NCBI GenBank assembly: GCA_012295275.1
Contig: CM022670.1
Span: forward strand, 4,117,264 to 4,181,263
Direction: 5' to 3'
DNA from: Chrysomallon squamiferum
Lineage: Eukaryota > Mollusca > Gastropoda > Neomphalida > Peltospiridae
Length of the DNA stretch: 64,000 nt
The notes beneath the pieces were generated by a model. It was given only the letters and a program-made list of their open reading frames with translations. It did no database searches and was not told where the DNA came from. A program made the position numbers and the translations under genes. This document shows positions 62,301-64,000 of the stretch, piece after piece. Positions within the stretch are counted from its first letter, which is position 1; the number at the start of each line of letters is the position of its first letter.

Positions 62301-64000
62301 GTTTTAATAAAAAAAAATTTCTGCATTTATGTTTTTTCCTTTTGTTTCTTTTTAAAGATTTTTATTTATTTAATTACTTGCCATTGAGTTTCTATTCTCA
62401 TCAGTACAGAATTAAATAATAAATTTTAAGATAAAAATATTTGAGATTTTATTTATTTATTTATTTATTTATCTATTTATCTGCATGATAATTATTTGTT
62501 TTATTTATTTTTCTATTTATTTATATTCATTTTTTACTTAACATATGAGAAACCTATTCAGAATTTTTTTTTTATTATTATTGTATCTAGGAGCTAACCA
62601 GCGCATGTGGGCCTTGCAGAGATTACGAATGTTGATTTCGACAAACCTGAGTACATCAATGAATGTGAACTCACTAATGGCAAGTCCTACATCTGAAACC
62701 TCAGAAACTGAGGTACCCAGACCATACATGGTGAGTGAAAAAGATTTTAAATCATTTCTAGACCATACATTGTAAGTAATACAAATCTGAAGAAAGAAAT
62801 TCTTATACATAGGTAATAAAATTGACAAGATTAAGATATTAGAGAGAAAAGAAAAGAGAAAACTTTTAATATATTGAAAGTTCACAATGCAGCATGTTAA
62901 ACCTAACAGTTACTGATTACTTTAATAAAACAGTTTGAATTCATGATTACTGTTATTGTTGTGAATACTTAAACTGTATGAGCCAAAAAAAAAAAAAAGT
63001 TTATATACACATATTTATTGCAGATAAAAATAAAAATCCAACAATAAATGTGTTTTGAAAATGTATGAAAATCCTAGAGAATAGGTTTCATAGGTTTCAT
63101 AGTTCAAAAAAAAAAAAAAATTAAAAAAATAAATAAAAAACTTCCAAAATCCTGCAAGATTTTCTAAAAGGGTTTAATTAAATTTAATTTTATTTTTTTT
63201 TTTTTTATTAATATTGTTTTCTGCAGTCCATTAGTGGGTCAGCTCTGTCCACTCTGGTGAAAGGTCTTCCTGAAGCTCTTCAGCGACAGTACGAGTACGA
63301 AGACCCGATTGTCCGCAGTGGCAAACATCTGATGCACAGTCGTTTCTTCAAAGTCCTCGTTGCCCTGGCTTGTGACCTGGGTCTCGACAGTCTGGCCTGC
63401 TGTGCAGAGGCTCACAAATGGGCCTGGTTCAGAAGATACTGCATGGCTGCCCGGGCTGCGTCTTCCATTGTGAAGAGAAAGCCACTGCCGGTTGGGTTTG
63501 CTGAAGAGGTGATGAAGAAAATACACGACATAGCTGCCGAAGCAGAAGATTTTTCACGAGAACATGAGAATCACAACATTTTCAAACAAGAGCAGGATGA
63601 ACAGTTACTTATCTGGCTTAATAGGTAAATTTTTCCAAAAAAATTATATATATGTATGTATTCAGGTTAAAATTTGATCTTTTAAAAAAAATAAAAGGAA
63701 TTAAGAAATAATGATGCTGTTTTTTTTATTATATCTTGATTATATTTTGTAAATATTATTTAAACATTTTTGTTTGTTTATAAGAATTATATTTTTCATA
63801 TTTTTCTTTCTTTCTTTTTTATTTTTTTTCTCCAGGTTTTGTTAGGAATTATAATTATAACAACTGTACTGATTTTAAAATGAAATAATATTTTGGGTCT
63901 TAAACCTTTAACTATTTTTAGAAAACCTGATGACTGGACTCTCTCCTGGGGTGGAAGTGGCCAGATCTGGGTGTGGGGTCATAACCACAGAGGTCAGCTG
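5880..64000 (+). CDS. HERC2: HERC2, giant HECT/RCC1 E3 ubiquitin ligase (5' and middle parts; continues off right edge)
   Basis: 65 coding exons with chained splice phases give about 4,110 codons that align along human HERC2 from its N-terminus to the start of RLD3. Rough codon positions: Cys-rich insert 70-110; RLD1 435-855; cytochrome-b5-like 1235-1315; MIB/HERC2 1945-2015; UBA-like near 2570-2595; CPH 2690-2760; ZZ 2840-2885; DOC/APC10 2885-3050; RLD2 3085-3480; RLD3 from about 4090. The HECT catalytic domain is outside. Human HERC2 is about 4,834 residues and is a nuclear and cytoplasmic scaffold. It ubiquitinates substrates and works in DNA double-strand break signalling (RNF8), centrosome structure and control of other ligases. 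The start was chosen at 5880 because it leads directly into [12 protein letters not shown], matching human [12 protein letters not shown]. Exons 6, 14, 21 and 25 hold apparent single-base indels; elsewhere the frame is intact. Confidence 0.97.
5980..6038 (+). repeat. ATC/ATT trinucleotide repeat
   Basis: ATC units then ATT units, 20 bases after the exon 1 donor of HERC2. Confidence 0.95.
8600..9335 (+). repeat. Degenerate tandem array, period about 130-180 bp, intron 1
   Basis: About five diverged copies with shared landmarks: ATATAAGATGCTAAAAGGTA, TTTTTATGACAGA, TTGTCTTCAGGCCTA, and CAGAGTGATTAATAATAACT. Landmark starts are near 8641, 8801, 8931, 9105 and 9281. Confidence 0.75.
9985..10029 (+). 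repeat. (ATTT)n microsatellite
   Basis: About 11 ATTT units in HERC2 intron 1. Confidence 0.95.
11392..11440 (+). repeat. (AAT)n microsatellite
   Basis: About 16 units in HERC2 intron 1; makes a run of Ile in one frame, not coding. Confidence 0.95.
13128..13270 (+). repeat. Diverged dispersed repeat, copy 1
   Basis: Shares GAGCCA, ACTTA.TAG, TGGCTATC-like TAGCTATC, GATGATGTGTAACATCACAG and TTGGCA/CTCCA with copy 2 about 1.29 kb downstream. Origin unknown. Confidence 0.6.
14422..14565 (+). repeat. Diverged dispersed repeat, copy 2
   Basis: Partner of the copy at 13128-13270. Starts CTGCCTCAAGG and includes GATGATGTGTAACATCACAG, which can fold into a short hairpin. A 130-codon open frame begins inside it but has no recognised homology. 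Confidence 0.6.
15592..15709 (+). CDS. HERC2: HERC2 coding exon 2
   Basis: Phase 0 in, one base out. Encodes [20 protein letters not shown], matching human AFTRDGLCGLWNEMVKDGE. The following Ser/Ala-rich stretch is not conserved. Confidence 0.93.
17030..17700 (+). repeat. Old array with one recent exact 100-bp duplication, intron 2
   Basis: Diverged copies containing CTGTTGGTCTTTTA, GTGTTAATTCTA and AGCAGAAC run through the region. At 17451-17550 and 17551-17650 two copies are almost identical (TGTCTGTTAGTTTTAATCTA starts each). Confidence 0.85.
17830..18560 (+). repeat. Second degenerate array, period about 105 bp, intron 2
   Basis: Copies share GAGTATTGCCAAATGTAATT, TTGGGTTTGGTACCAAATAG and TATTTTAAACTG. 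The AGTATT landmark falls near 18131, 18239, 18351 and 18452. Confidence 0.75.
24067..24110 (+). repeat. (AAAT)n microsatellite
   Basis: About 11 units, one interrupted, in HERC2 intron 2. Confidence 0.95.
26305..26505 (+). CDS. HERC2: HERC2 coding exon 3, with Cys-rich insert
   Basis: Two bases in, one base out. Encodes [19 protein letters not shown] followed by [13 protein letters not shown]: eight Cys and a His in about 28 residues, suggesting metal binding. It ends [13 protein letters not shown], matching human AKSILDSWVWGKQP. As I recall, human HERC2 has an acidic linker instead of the Cys block. Function unknown. Confidence 0.92.
26506..27614 (+). other. HERC2: HERC2 intron 3 with trinucleotide repeats
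   Basis: Contains (ATT)n at 26524-26560, a GTA/GTAG-rich imperfect tract at about 26720-26830, and (ATT)n at 27550-27588 just before the exon 4 acceptor. No gene seen. Confidence 0.8.
27615..27834 (+). CDS. HERC2: HERC2 coding exon 4
   Basis: Encodes [17 protein letters not shown] and [20 protein letters not shown], aligning to human ELKECLSVLVKEQQAL and TTLSALRLKQRLVILERYF. Ends in a Lys/Arg-rich linker. Two bases in and two out. Confidence 0.95.
28226..28266 (+). repeat. (ATT)n microsatellite
   Basis: About 13 units in HERC2 intron 4. Confidence 0.95.
28335..28598 (+). CDS. HERC2: HERC2 coding exon 5
   Basis: Almost identical to human over [20 protein letters not shown] and [20 protein letters not shown], then [17 protein letters not shown] second AG three bases on (28337) could also be used; the frame is unchanged. 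Two bases out at GG|GTACGT. Confidence 0.95.
28951..29202 (+). CDS. HERC2: HERC2 coding exon 6 (three apparent frameshifts)
   Basis: Homology to human runs GDLSGK, then [18 protein letters not shown] and VQFGTLSQ, then [11 protein letters not shown] and SAESAPLIP, then LKRFENIHN, but in changing frames. Candidate indels: one base missing in the A run 28963-28966, one missing near 29049-29054, one extra in the C run 29133-29135. Correcting these gives 253 bases, which is exactly what the phases of exons 5 and 7 need. The donor GAG|GTAACT begins a 77-bp tandem array. Confidence 0.85.
29190..29770 (+). repeat. 77-bp minisatellite that copies the exon 6 donor site
   Basis: Seven further copies follow the real exon 6 end. 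Each carries a version of GTGGGATGAG|GTAACTC; GT positions are 29203 (real), 29280, 29426, 29503, 29580 and 29735, with broken sites near 29350 (GATAACC) and 29657 (GC). Spacing is 76-78 bp, except 70 at the second step. The last copy (about 29710-29770) resembles the exon end most in TTTGAA..GGCAAAG. Confidence 0.92.
30157..30318 (+). CDS. HERC2: HERC2 coding exon 7
   Basis: 54 codons, phase 0 on both sides. Encodes [18 protein letters not shown] and [20 protein letters not shown], matching human SPNESFLRYLTLPQDNE and IDLRQTAVVVMAHLDRLATP. Confidence 0.95.
30370..30460 (+). repeat. (AC)n and (ACAG)n repeat
   Basis: AC-rich block followed by ACAG/GCAG units (about 30418-30460), 50 bases after the exon 7 donor. 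Confidence 0.9.
30790..30993 (+). CDS. HERC2: HERC2 coding exon 8 (start of RLD1)
   Basis: 68 codons, phase 0. Encodes [13 protein letters not shown] and [20 protein letters not shown], aligning to human QEVIGWGLIGW and IACAEKRFLILSRNGRVY. First blade of the N-terminal RCC1-like propeller. Its last 25 bases and donor are duplicated downstream. Confidence 0.95.
30969..31150 (+). repeat. 92-bp tandem duplication spanning the exon 8 donor
   Basis: The end of exon 8 (from about 30969) and about 70 bases of intron recur 92 bases on, from about 31061. The duplicate includes ATGTATTACAGC, GAAACTCAG|GTAGATAACAGC and the following TTTTATCTTTAAATAA. Its GT is at 31086-31087, against 30994-30995 for the real site. 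Confidence 0.9.
31421..31572 (+). CDS. HERC2: HERC2 coding exon 9 (RLD1)
   Basis: Encodes [20 protein letters not shown] and [18 protein letters not shown], an RCC1 repeat matching human [17 protein letters not shown]. Phase 0 in, two bases out. Confidence 0.96.
32037..32296 (+). CDS. HERC2: HERC2 coding exon 10 (RLD1)
   Basis: Encodes [40 protein letters not shown] and [17 protein letters not shown]: two RCC1 repeats nearly identical to human. One base completes the first codon; one base out. Confidence 0.96.
32691..32862 (+). CDS. HERC2: HERC2 coding exon 11 (RLD1)
   Basis: Encodes [29 protein letters not shown] and [13 protein letters not shown], an RCC1 repeat matching human [19 protein letters not shown]. 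Confidence 0.96.
33147..33420 (+). CDS. HERC2: HERC2 coding exon 12 (RLD1)
   Basis: Encodes [39 protein letters not shown] and CGPAQ. Human has KGDNQRLGHGTEEHVRYPK and VDVAAGSTHCLALTED. One base in, phase 0 out. Confidence 0.96.
33761..33961 (+). CDS. HERC2: HERC2 coding exon 13 (end of RLD1)
   Basis: 67 codons, phase 0. Encodes [39 protein letters not shown] and ILNLQ, matching human GLRVPFVVDICSMTFEQLD and SADWPPPQEKECVAVATL. Confidence 0.95.
34639..34868 (+). CDS. HERC2: HERC2 coding exon 14 (frameshift or shifted acceptor)
   Basis: From acceptor TTTGCCAG the first codons read LHASVSQ, as in human LHAAISHQ. The rest, [34 protein letters not shown] and [14 protein letters not shown], is one base on. 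Either one base is extra near 34652-34657, or splicing uses the second AG ending at 34651, which gives an intact frame ([11 protein letters not shown]) but drops LHASVSQ. One base out at GGA A|GTAAGT. Confidence 0.9.
34930..35135 (+). repeat. Degenerate about 40-bp tandem repeat in intron 14
   Basis: Several diverged copies of a unit like TTATTAAGATATTGTCTTTA followed by AAANCTG, starting about 60 bases after the exon 14 donor. Copies are best seen at about 34970-35010, 35020-35060 and 35095-35130. Confidence 0.6.
35497..35642 (+). CDS. HERC2: HERC2 coding exon 15
   Basis: Encodes [20 protein letters not shown] and [20 protein letters not shown], aligning to human [29 protein letters not shown]. 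Two bases in, phase 0 out. Confidence 0.95.
36060..36232 (+). CDS. HERC2: HERC2 coding exon 16
   Basis: Acidic, Glu-rich linker followed by [13 protein letters not shown], matching human [14 protein letters not shown]. Phase 0 in, two bases out. Confidence 0.93.
36693..36913 (+). CDS. HERC2: HERC2 coding exon 17
   Basis: Encodes [20 protein letters not shown], matching human [20 protein letters not shown]. The flanking parts are variable and acidic. One base in, one out. Confidence 0.93.
37315..37470 (+). CDS. HERC2: HERC2 coding exon 18
   Basis: Encodes [20 protein letters not shown] and [17 protein letters not shown], matching human GSLLKKYTALLCTHIGDILPVAASIAS. Two bases in, one out. Confidence 0.94.
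37696..37881 (+). CDS. HERC2: HERC2 coding exon 19
   Basis: Encodes [16 protein letters not shown] and [20 protein letters not shown] then WPGVW, matching human LDRFNHLAPGKERDDHEELAWPG. Two bases in, one out. Confidence 0.94.
38161..38343 (+). CDS. HERC2: HERC2 coding exon 20 (cytochrome-b5-like domain)
   Basis: Encodes [20 protein letters not shown] and [17 protein letters not shown], matching human [20 protein letters not shown]. The usual heme-ligand HPGG is absent, as in human HERC2, so heme binding is unlikely. Two bases in, one out. Confidence 0.95.
38693..38785 (+). CDS. HERC2: HERC2 coding exon 21 (end of cyt-b5-like domain; one extra base)
   Basis: Encodes [20 protein letters not shown] and NFFVGQYMN, matching human ALEAALQFEDTRESM and FCVGQYLE. 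The phase from exon 20 needs one base fewer; the G pair at 38698-38699 is the likely site ([11 protein letters not shown]). Phase 0 out. Confidence 0.88.
39016..39280 (+). CDS. HERC2: HERC2 coding exon 22 (GC donor)
   Basis: Encodes [33 protein letters not shown] and [11 protein letters not shown], matching human SSPLIDTERNLGLLLGLHAS. The exon end that fits exon 23 is CCAG|GCAATG: a GC-AG intron. No GT stands nearby. One base out. Confidence 0.92.
39692..39926 (+). CDS. HERC2: HERC2 coding exon 23
   Basis: Encodes [20 protein letters not shown], then [12 protein letters not shown] and HPIEEVGR, aligning to human AFLQAIADNNIQDHNVKDF and EHPVEEVGR. Two bases in, two out. Confidence 0.93.
40045..40220 (+). 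repeat. Degenerate about 30-bp repeat running into the exon 24 acceptor
   Basis: Five to six diverged copies of a unit like ATACTGATAGTAGATATTTT (then GAAAA). The last copy, ATACTAGTAGTAGATATTTG, leads straight into GTGTTTACAG, the acceptor. Confidence 0.7.
40221..40380 (+). CDS. HERC2: HERC2 coding exon 24
   Basis: Encodes [20 protein letters not shown] and [11 protein letters not shown], matching human LLLCCLLKHEDLGHVALSLV and VVYQAKCSLIK. One base in, phase 0 out. Confidence 0.93.
40605..40645 (+). repeat. (ATT)n microsatellite before exon 25
   Basis: About 11 ATT units ending 12 bases before the exon 25 acceptor. Confidence 0.93.
40657..40853 (+). CDS. HERC2: HERC2 coding exon 25 (one extra base)
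   Basis: Reads AHQDQGRSY, then one extra T at about 40684 makes TAA; one base on it continues [20 protein letters not shown] and [17 protein letters not shown]. Human: HQEQGRSYKEVCAPVIERL and FLFNELRP. Removing the T also restores the exit phase (one base). Confidence 0.9.
41274..41539 (+). CDS. HERC2: HERC2 coding exon 26
   Basis: Highly acidic, low-complexity linker ([38 protein letters not shown]), like the acidic segment of human HERC2 at this place. Two bases in, phase 0 out. Confidence 0.9.
42080..42256 (+). CDS. HERC2: HERC2 coding exon 27
   Basis: 59 codons, phase 0. Encodes [20 protein letters not shown] and [16 protein letters not shown], matching human EEPVDVEKMRKCLLKQ. Confidence 0.93.
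42674..42810 (+). CDS. HERC2: HERC2 coding exon 28
   Basis: Encodes [15 protein letters not shown] and [17 protein letters not shown], matching human ERAEVRLEGIDTIL and LLPSVQYAMFCGWQRLI. Two bases out. Confidence 0.94.
43184..43373 (+). CDS. HERC2: HERC2 coding exon 29
   Basis: Encodes [20 protein letters not shown] and [15 protein letters not shown], matching human CLKDVDLIPPFNRMLLEVTFGKLYAWA. One base in, phase 0 out. Confidence 0.94.
43600..43791 (+). repeat. Compound ATTT / ATT / ACT / GTT repeat up to the exon 30 acceptor
   Basis: (ATTT)n at about 43604-43628, then imperfect ATT, TAC and TGT trinucleotide blocks that run to within about 10 bases of the acceptor GACAG. It makes long but meaningless reading frames of Thr, Val, Ile, Ser and Asn runs. 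Confidence 0.85.
43792..43939 (+). CDS. HERC2: HERC2 coding exon 30
   Basis: Encodes [20 protein letters not shown] and [20 protein letters not shown], matching human LGTIPQARFLLVMLSML and NLDLLLNSGMLALTQTALRL. One base out. Confidence 0.95.
44321..44496 (+). CDS. HERC2: HERC2 coding exon 31 (start of MIB/HERC2 domain)
   Basis: Encodes [20 protein letters not shown] and GADWKWGDQ, nearly identical to human [27 protein letters not shown]. Two bases in, phase 0 out. Confidence 0.96.
44850..45039 (+). CDS. HERC2: HERC2 coding exon 32 (MIB/HERC2 domain)
   Basis: Encodes [20 protein letters not shown] and [18 protein letters not shown], nearly identical to human, then an acidic tail ([12 protein letters not shown]). 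One base out. Confidence 0.97.
45389..45568 (+). CDS. HERC2: HERC2 coding exon 33
   Basis: Encodes [20 protein letters not shown] and [15 protein letters not shown], aligning to human HPTAMMFTSTINLLQTLCLS and KTLCGLLRMLVE. Two bases in, one out. Confidence 0.93.
46036..46226 (+). CDS. HERC2: HERC2 coding exon 34
   Basis: Encodes [20 protein letters not shown] and [14 protein letters not shown], matching human [20 protein letters not shown] and SSPQWITLLMKVVE. Two bases in, phase 0 out. Confidence 0.95.
46582..46732 (+). CDS. HERC2: HERC2 coding exon 35
   Basis: Encodes [10 protein letters not shown] and [18 protein letters not shown], matching human LLQAVLPSWD and VEKLFGFLGSLLTTCSSD. One base out at CAA T|GTCAGT. 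Confidence 0.93.
46910..47320 (+). repeat. T-rich ATTT/ATTTT tract and 10-bp repeats before exon 36
   Basis: Intron 35 is dominated by TTTATTT-type sequence. Four 10-bp units of the type ACGTTACATT lie at about 47241-47280, then (ATTTT)n at 47280-47316 leads into the acceptor CTGTGTAG. Confidence 0.85.
47326..47753 (+). CDS. HERC2: HERC2 coding exon 36 (largest exon)
   Basis: Encodes [58 protein letters not shown] and [20 protein letters not shown], matching human STLRRRRVRPQASLTATHSS, EEVVALLRTLHSLTQWN and TRITPKGKITVQF. Two bases in, phase 0 out. Confidence 0.96.
48049..48238 (+). CDS. HERC2: HERC2 coding exon 37
   Basis: Encodes [20 protein letters not shown] and [13 protein letters not shown], aligning to human FNVNNLPFTEPMLSVWAQLV. 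A Ser/Thr-rich end is variable. One base out. Confidence 0.92.
48272..48318 (+). repeat. (CT)n microsatellite
   Basis: About 23 uninterrupted TC units 33 bases after the exon 37 donor. Also readable as a Ser-Leu run, which is not coding. Confidence 0.97.
48550..48824 (+). CDS. HERC2: HERC2 coding exon 38
   Basis: Encodes [29 protein letters not shown] and [20 protein letters not shown], matching human LRCQQLKLYILKAGRALLS and LLQQLLASATQPSPVKAIF. Two bases in, phase 0 out. Confidence 0.95.
49164..49455 (+). CDS. HERC2: HERC2 coding exon 39 (UBA-like segment)
   Basis: Acidic and Asn/Pro-rich linker, then [20 protein letters not shown] and KAL, a UBA-like helix pair matching human PIVVQLMEMGFSRRNIEFALKSL. 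One base out. Confidence 0.94.
50006..50181 (+). CDS. HERC2: HERC2 coding exon 40
   Basis: Encodes [20 protein letters not shown] and a Ser/Asp/Glu-rich linker, matching human VEALVGWLLDHSDIQVTELS. Two bases in, phase 0 out. Confidence 0.94.
50384..50530 (+). repeat. Compound (AC)n-(ACTC)n-(AC)n microsatellite
   Basis: About 47 bases of AC, then about 8 ACTC units (50431-50460), then about 63 bases of AC. It lies about 110 bases before exon 41. Long and likely polymorphic. Confidence 0.97.
50638..50844 (+). CDS. HERC2: HERC2 coding exon 41 (start of CPH domain)
   Basis: 69 codons, phase 0. Encodes [36 protein letters not shown] and EGDRGKV, matching human [20 protein letters not shown] and IQVGMMVRCCRAYEEV. 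The CPH domain of HERC2/CUL7/PARC binds the p53 tetramerisation region in known members. Confidence 0.96.
51318..51735 (+). repeat. 35-bp minisatellite (12 copies) ending on the exon 42 acceptor
   Basis: Unit: CTGTGTAAAAATATAAATAT then ATGTGTTTAATTCAA. The twelfth copy ends ATGTGTTTGATTTCAG|CTG, the real acceptor at 51735. Two internal copies also read TTTCAG|CTG, with AG ending at 51490 and 51526; the rest have TTCAACTG. An acceptor-like TTTTCAG|CT also precedes the array (51303). Confidence 0.95.
51736..51853 (+). CDS. HERC2: HERC2 coding exon 42 (CPH domain)
   Basis: Encodes [20 protein letters not shown] and [14 protein letters not shown], matching human [20 protein letters not shown]. 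One base out. Confidence 0.95.
52191..52301 (+). CDS. HERC2: HERC2 coding exon 43
   Basis: Encodes [20 protein letters not shown] and [11 protein letters not shown], matching human [25 protein letters not shown]. Two bases in, one out. Confidence 0.95.
52557..52768. mobile_element. 212-bp MITE with 20-bp terminal inverted repeats
   Basis: Left end TACAGGGTGTCCCAGAAGTC is the exact reverse complement of the right end at 52749-52768. The TA at each outer edge fits a TA target duplication, as in Tc1/mariner-type elements. No transposase is inside, so it is a non-autonomous deletion derivative. The superfamily is inference. Confidence 0.85.
52935..53043 (+). CDS. HERC2: HERC2 coding exon 44
   Basis: Encodes [20 protein letters not shown] and [11 protein letters not shown], matching human SANGKDIIVDFPQQSHWTG and SEMELVPSIHP. 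Two bases in, two out. Confidence 0.95.
53300..53582 (+). repeat. 90-bp tandem repeat (3 copies) ending on the exon 45 acceptor
   Basis: Three copies with GAAAATATGTTG at 53339, 53429 and about 53518. Copies one and two end TCTCTGTCATTCACTGACAG; the third ends TCTCTGGCATTCACTGCAG, the real acceptor at 53582. Because 90 is a multiple of three the array stays open in one frame, which is not coding. Confidence 0.93.
53583..53719 (+). CDS. HERC2: HERC2 coding exon 45 (ZZ zinc finger)
   Basis: Encodes [30 protein letters not shown] and [12 protein letters not shown], with three CxxC pairs and paired His, matching human CDGCQMFPINGSRFKCRNC. HERC2's ZZ domain binds histone H3 tail-like or SUMO-related ligands in reported work. 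One base in, one out. Confidence 0.96.
53887..53925 (+). repeat. Poly-T tract
   Basis: About 33 T in intron 45, preceded by a short A run. Confidence 0.95.
54127..54317 (+). CDS. HERC2: HERC2 coding exon 46 (start of DOC/APC10 domain)
   Basis: Encodes [32 protein letters not shown] and [17 protein letters not shown], matching human LLDSWSRMVKSLNVSSS and [17 protein letters not shown]. Acceptor TTTGAAG is weak but gives the right phase. Confidence 0.94.
54720..54917 (+). CDS. HERC2: HERC2 coding exon 47 (DOC domain)
   Basis: 66 codons, phase 0. Encodes [20 protein letters not shown] and [17 protein letters not shown], matching human [37 protein letters not shown]. Confidence 0.96.
55337..55618 (+). 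CDS. HERC2: HERC2 coding exon 48 (end of DOC, start of RLD2)
   Basis: 94 codons. Encodes [20 protein letters not shown] and [18 protein letters not shown], an acidic linker, then [19 protein letters not shown]. Human: [20 protein letters not shown] and [14 protein letters not shown]. Phase 0. Confidence 0.96.
55943..56024 (+). CDS. HERC2: HERC2 coding exon 49 (RLD2)
   Basis: Encodes [20 protein letters not shown] and GSKSLFC, matching human [25 protein letters not shown]. One base out. Confidence 0.94.
56284..56427 (+). CDS. HERC2: HERC2 coding exon 50 (RLD2)
   Basis: Encodes [20 protein letters not shown] and [10 protein letters not shown], matching human [21 protein letters not shown]. 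Two bases in, one out. Confidence 0.96.
56904..56994 (+). CDS. HERC2: HERC2 coding exon 51 (RLD2)
   Basis: Encodes [20 protein letters not shown] and [11 protein letters not shown], nearly identical to human. Two bases in, two out. Confidence 0.96.
57303..57480 (+). CDS. HERC2: HERC2 coding exon 52 (RLD2)
   Basis: Encodes [40 protein letters not shown] and LKPKQ, nearly identical to human. One base in, phase 0 out. Confidence 0.97.
57833..58086 (+). CDS. HERC2: HERC2 coding exon 53 (RLD2)
   Basis: Encodes [39 protein letters not shown] and [17 protein letters not shown], nearly identical to human. Phase 0 in, two bases out. Confidence 0.97.
58617..58761 (+). CDS. HERC2: HERC2 coding exon 54 (RLD2)
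   Basis: Encodes [20 protein letters not shown] and [19 protein letters not shown], nearly identical to human. One base in, phase 0 out. Confidence 0.97.
58938..59163 (+). CDS. HERC2: HERC2 coding exon 55 (end of RLD2)
   Basis: Encodes [32 protein letters not shown] and [16 protein letters not shown], matching human [20 protein letters not shown] and RDPLGASYLG. One base out. Confidence 0.97.
59300..59355 (+). repeat. (ATT)n microsatellite next to the exon 56 acceptor
   Basis: About 18 uninterrupted ATT units ending 12 bases before the acceptor AG at 59367. It replaces the usual polypyrimidine tract. Confidence 0.97.
59368..59539 (+). CDS. HERC2: HERC2 coding exon 56
   Basis: Encodes [20 protein letters not shown] and [14 protein letters not shown], matching human RPSLAKILLSLDGNLAKQQA and LSHILTALQIMYAR. 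Two bases in, two out. Confidence 0.95.
59885..59959 (+). CDS. HERC2: HERC2 coding exon 57 (75 bases)
   Basis: Small exon encoding [20 protein letters not shown] and VIRNR. Phases fit both sides. Human HERC2 has a different Ala/Pro-rich stretch here, so it rests on splice fit more than human homology. Confidence 0.8.
60024..60192 (+). CDS. HERC2: HERC2 coding exon 58
   Basis: Encodes [20 protein letters not shown] and a Ser/Ala/Glu-rich linker. One base in, phase 0 out. Little human similarity; placed by phase and open frame between conserved exons. Confidence 0.82.
60390..60689 (+). CDS. HERC2: HERC2 coding exon 59
   Basis: 100 codons, phase 0. Encodes ASIIAET-like [16 protein letters not shown], then [20 protein letters not shown] and ALGKAYPQ, matching human LDEFTSLLIADDTRVVVDLL and GMGTAYPQ. 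Confidence 0.95.
61135..61288 (+). CDS. HERC2: HERC2 coding exon 60
   Basis: Encodes [20 protein letters not shown] and [16 protein letters not shown], matching human [20 protein letters not shown] and [16 protein letters not shown]. One base out. Confidence 0.96.
61533..61640 (+). CDS. HERC2: HERC2 coding exon 61
   Basis: Encodes [20 protein letters not shown] and [15 protein letters not shown], matching human [26 protein letters not shown]. Two bases in, one out. Confidence 0.96.
61840..62130 (+). CDS. HERC2: HERC2 coding exon 62
   Basis: Encodes [40 protein letters not shown] and [18 protein letters not shown], nearly identical to human. Two bases in, one out. Confidence 0.97.
62591..62730 (+). 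CDS. HERC2: HERC2 coding exon 63
   Basis: Encodes [20 protein letters not shown] and a variable Ser/Thr-rich end, matching human [18 protein letters not shown]. Two bases in, phase 0 out. Confidence 0.95.
63227..63624 (+). CDS. HERC2: HERC2 coding exon 64
   Basis: Encodes [52 protein letters not shown] and [17 protein letters not shown], nearly identical to human. Phase 0 in, two bases out. Confidence 0.97.
63922..64000 (+). CDS. HERC2: HERC2 coding exon 65 (start of RLD3; cut by window edge)
   Basis: Encodes [20 protein letters not shown] and NHRGQL up to the last base, matching human [26 protein letters not shown]. One base in. Continues outside. Confidence 0.95.

Noticed and set aside
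5880-64000. HERC2 locus as a pseudogene
   Set aside because: 61 of 65 exons are intact with good splice sites and chained phases, and the breaks are single-base and mostly at or near homopolymers. A damaged allele is not excluded.
1-64000. tRNA, rRNA or other structured RNA genes
   Set aside because: No tRNA B-box context, rRNA core or snRNA motifs were recognised by eye. A covariance-model search would be needed to exclude small ones.

Overview
The window is an AT-rich, intron-dense animal nuclear locus with two divergently transcribed protein genes. Simple repeats (ATT, ATTT, AC) are abundant, nearly all introns are GT-AG, and every feature is eukaryotic. Nothing bacterial or viral was seen. 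The proteins resemble their human relatives closely enough to place the organism among bilaterian invertebrates. A mollusc or other lophotrochozoan is my best guess from genome style, but the window does not prove it.

Left part (1-4165, minus strand): the 5' part of a proline-rich adaptor gene that resembles SH3D19 (EVE-1/EBP). Four short coding exons and one long exon that leaves the left edge encode a disordered chain with repeated (R/K)RPTIIRP and PLPxKRP motifs. No SH3 domain lies inside the window. The long exon is in three successive reading frames, so it carries two apparent single-base indels. Intron 3 holds a decayed copy of part of the long exon.

Middle (about 3946-5850): the head-to-head intergenic region. 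A patch at about 4100-4445 keeps CpG dinucleotides and has two inverted CCAAT boxes, which suits a shared bidirectional promoter.

Right part (5847-64000, plus strand): the gene for the giant E3 ubiquitin ligase HERC2. I placed 65 coding exons whose splice phases chain from exon to exon. Together they cover about 12.3 kb of coding sequence, or about 4,110 codons. In order they encode the conserved N-terminus, an invertebrate-type Cys-rich insert, RCC1-like domain 1 (RLD1), a cytochrome-b5-like domain, the MIB/HERC2 domain, a UBA-like segment, the CPH domain, a ZZ zinc finger, the DOC/APC10 domain, RLD2, and the first blade of RLD3, where the window ends. The rest of RLD3 and the HECT domain lie to the right. 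Introns 1 and 2 are about 9.6 and 10.6 kb; all others are about 1.2 kb or less.

Four HERC2 exons (6, 14, 21, 25) contain apparent frameshifts, and removing them restores both homology and splice phase. Assembly indels are the simplest explanation; a damaged allele is possible.

The most unusual pattern is that several tandem repeats sit exactly on HERC2 splice junctions and copy the splice site with the repeat unit: the donors of exons 6 and 8 and the acceptors of exons 24, 42 and 45. There is also a 212-bp MITE with TA-flanked inverted ends, three old tandem arrays in introns 1 and 2, and many microsatellites.
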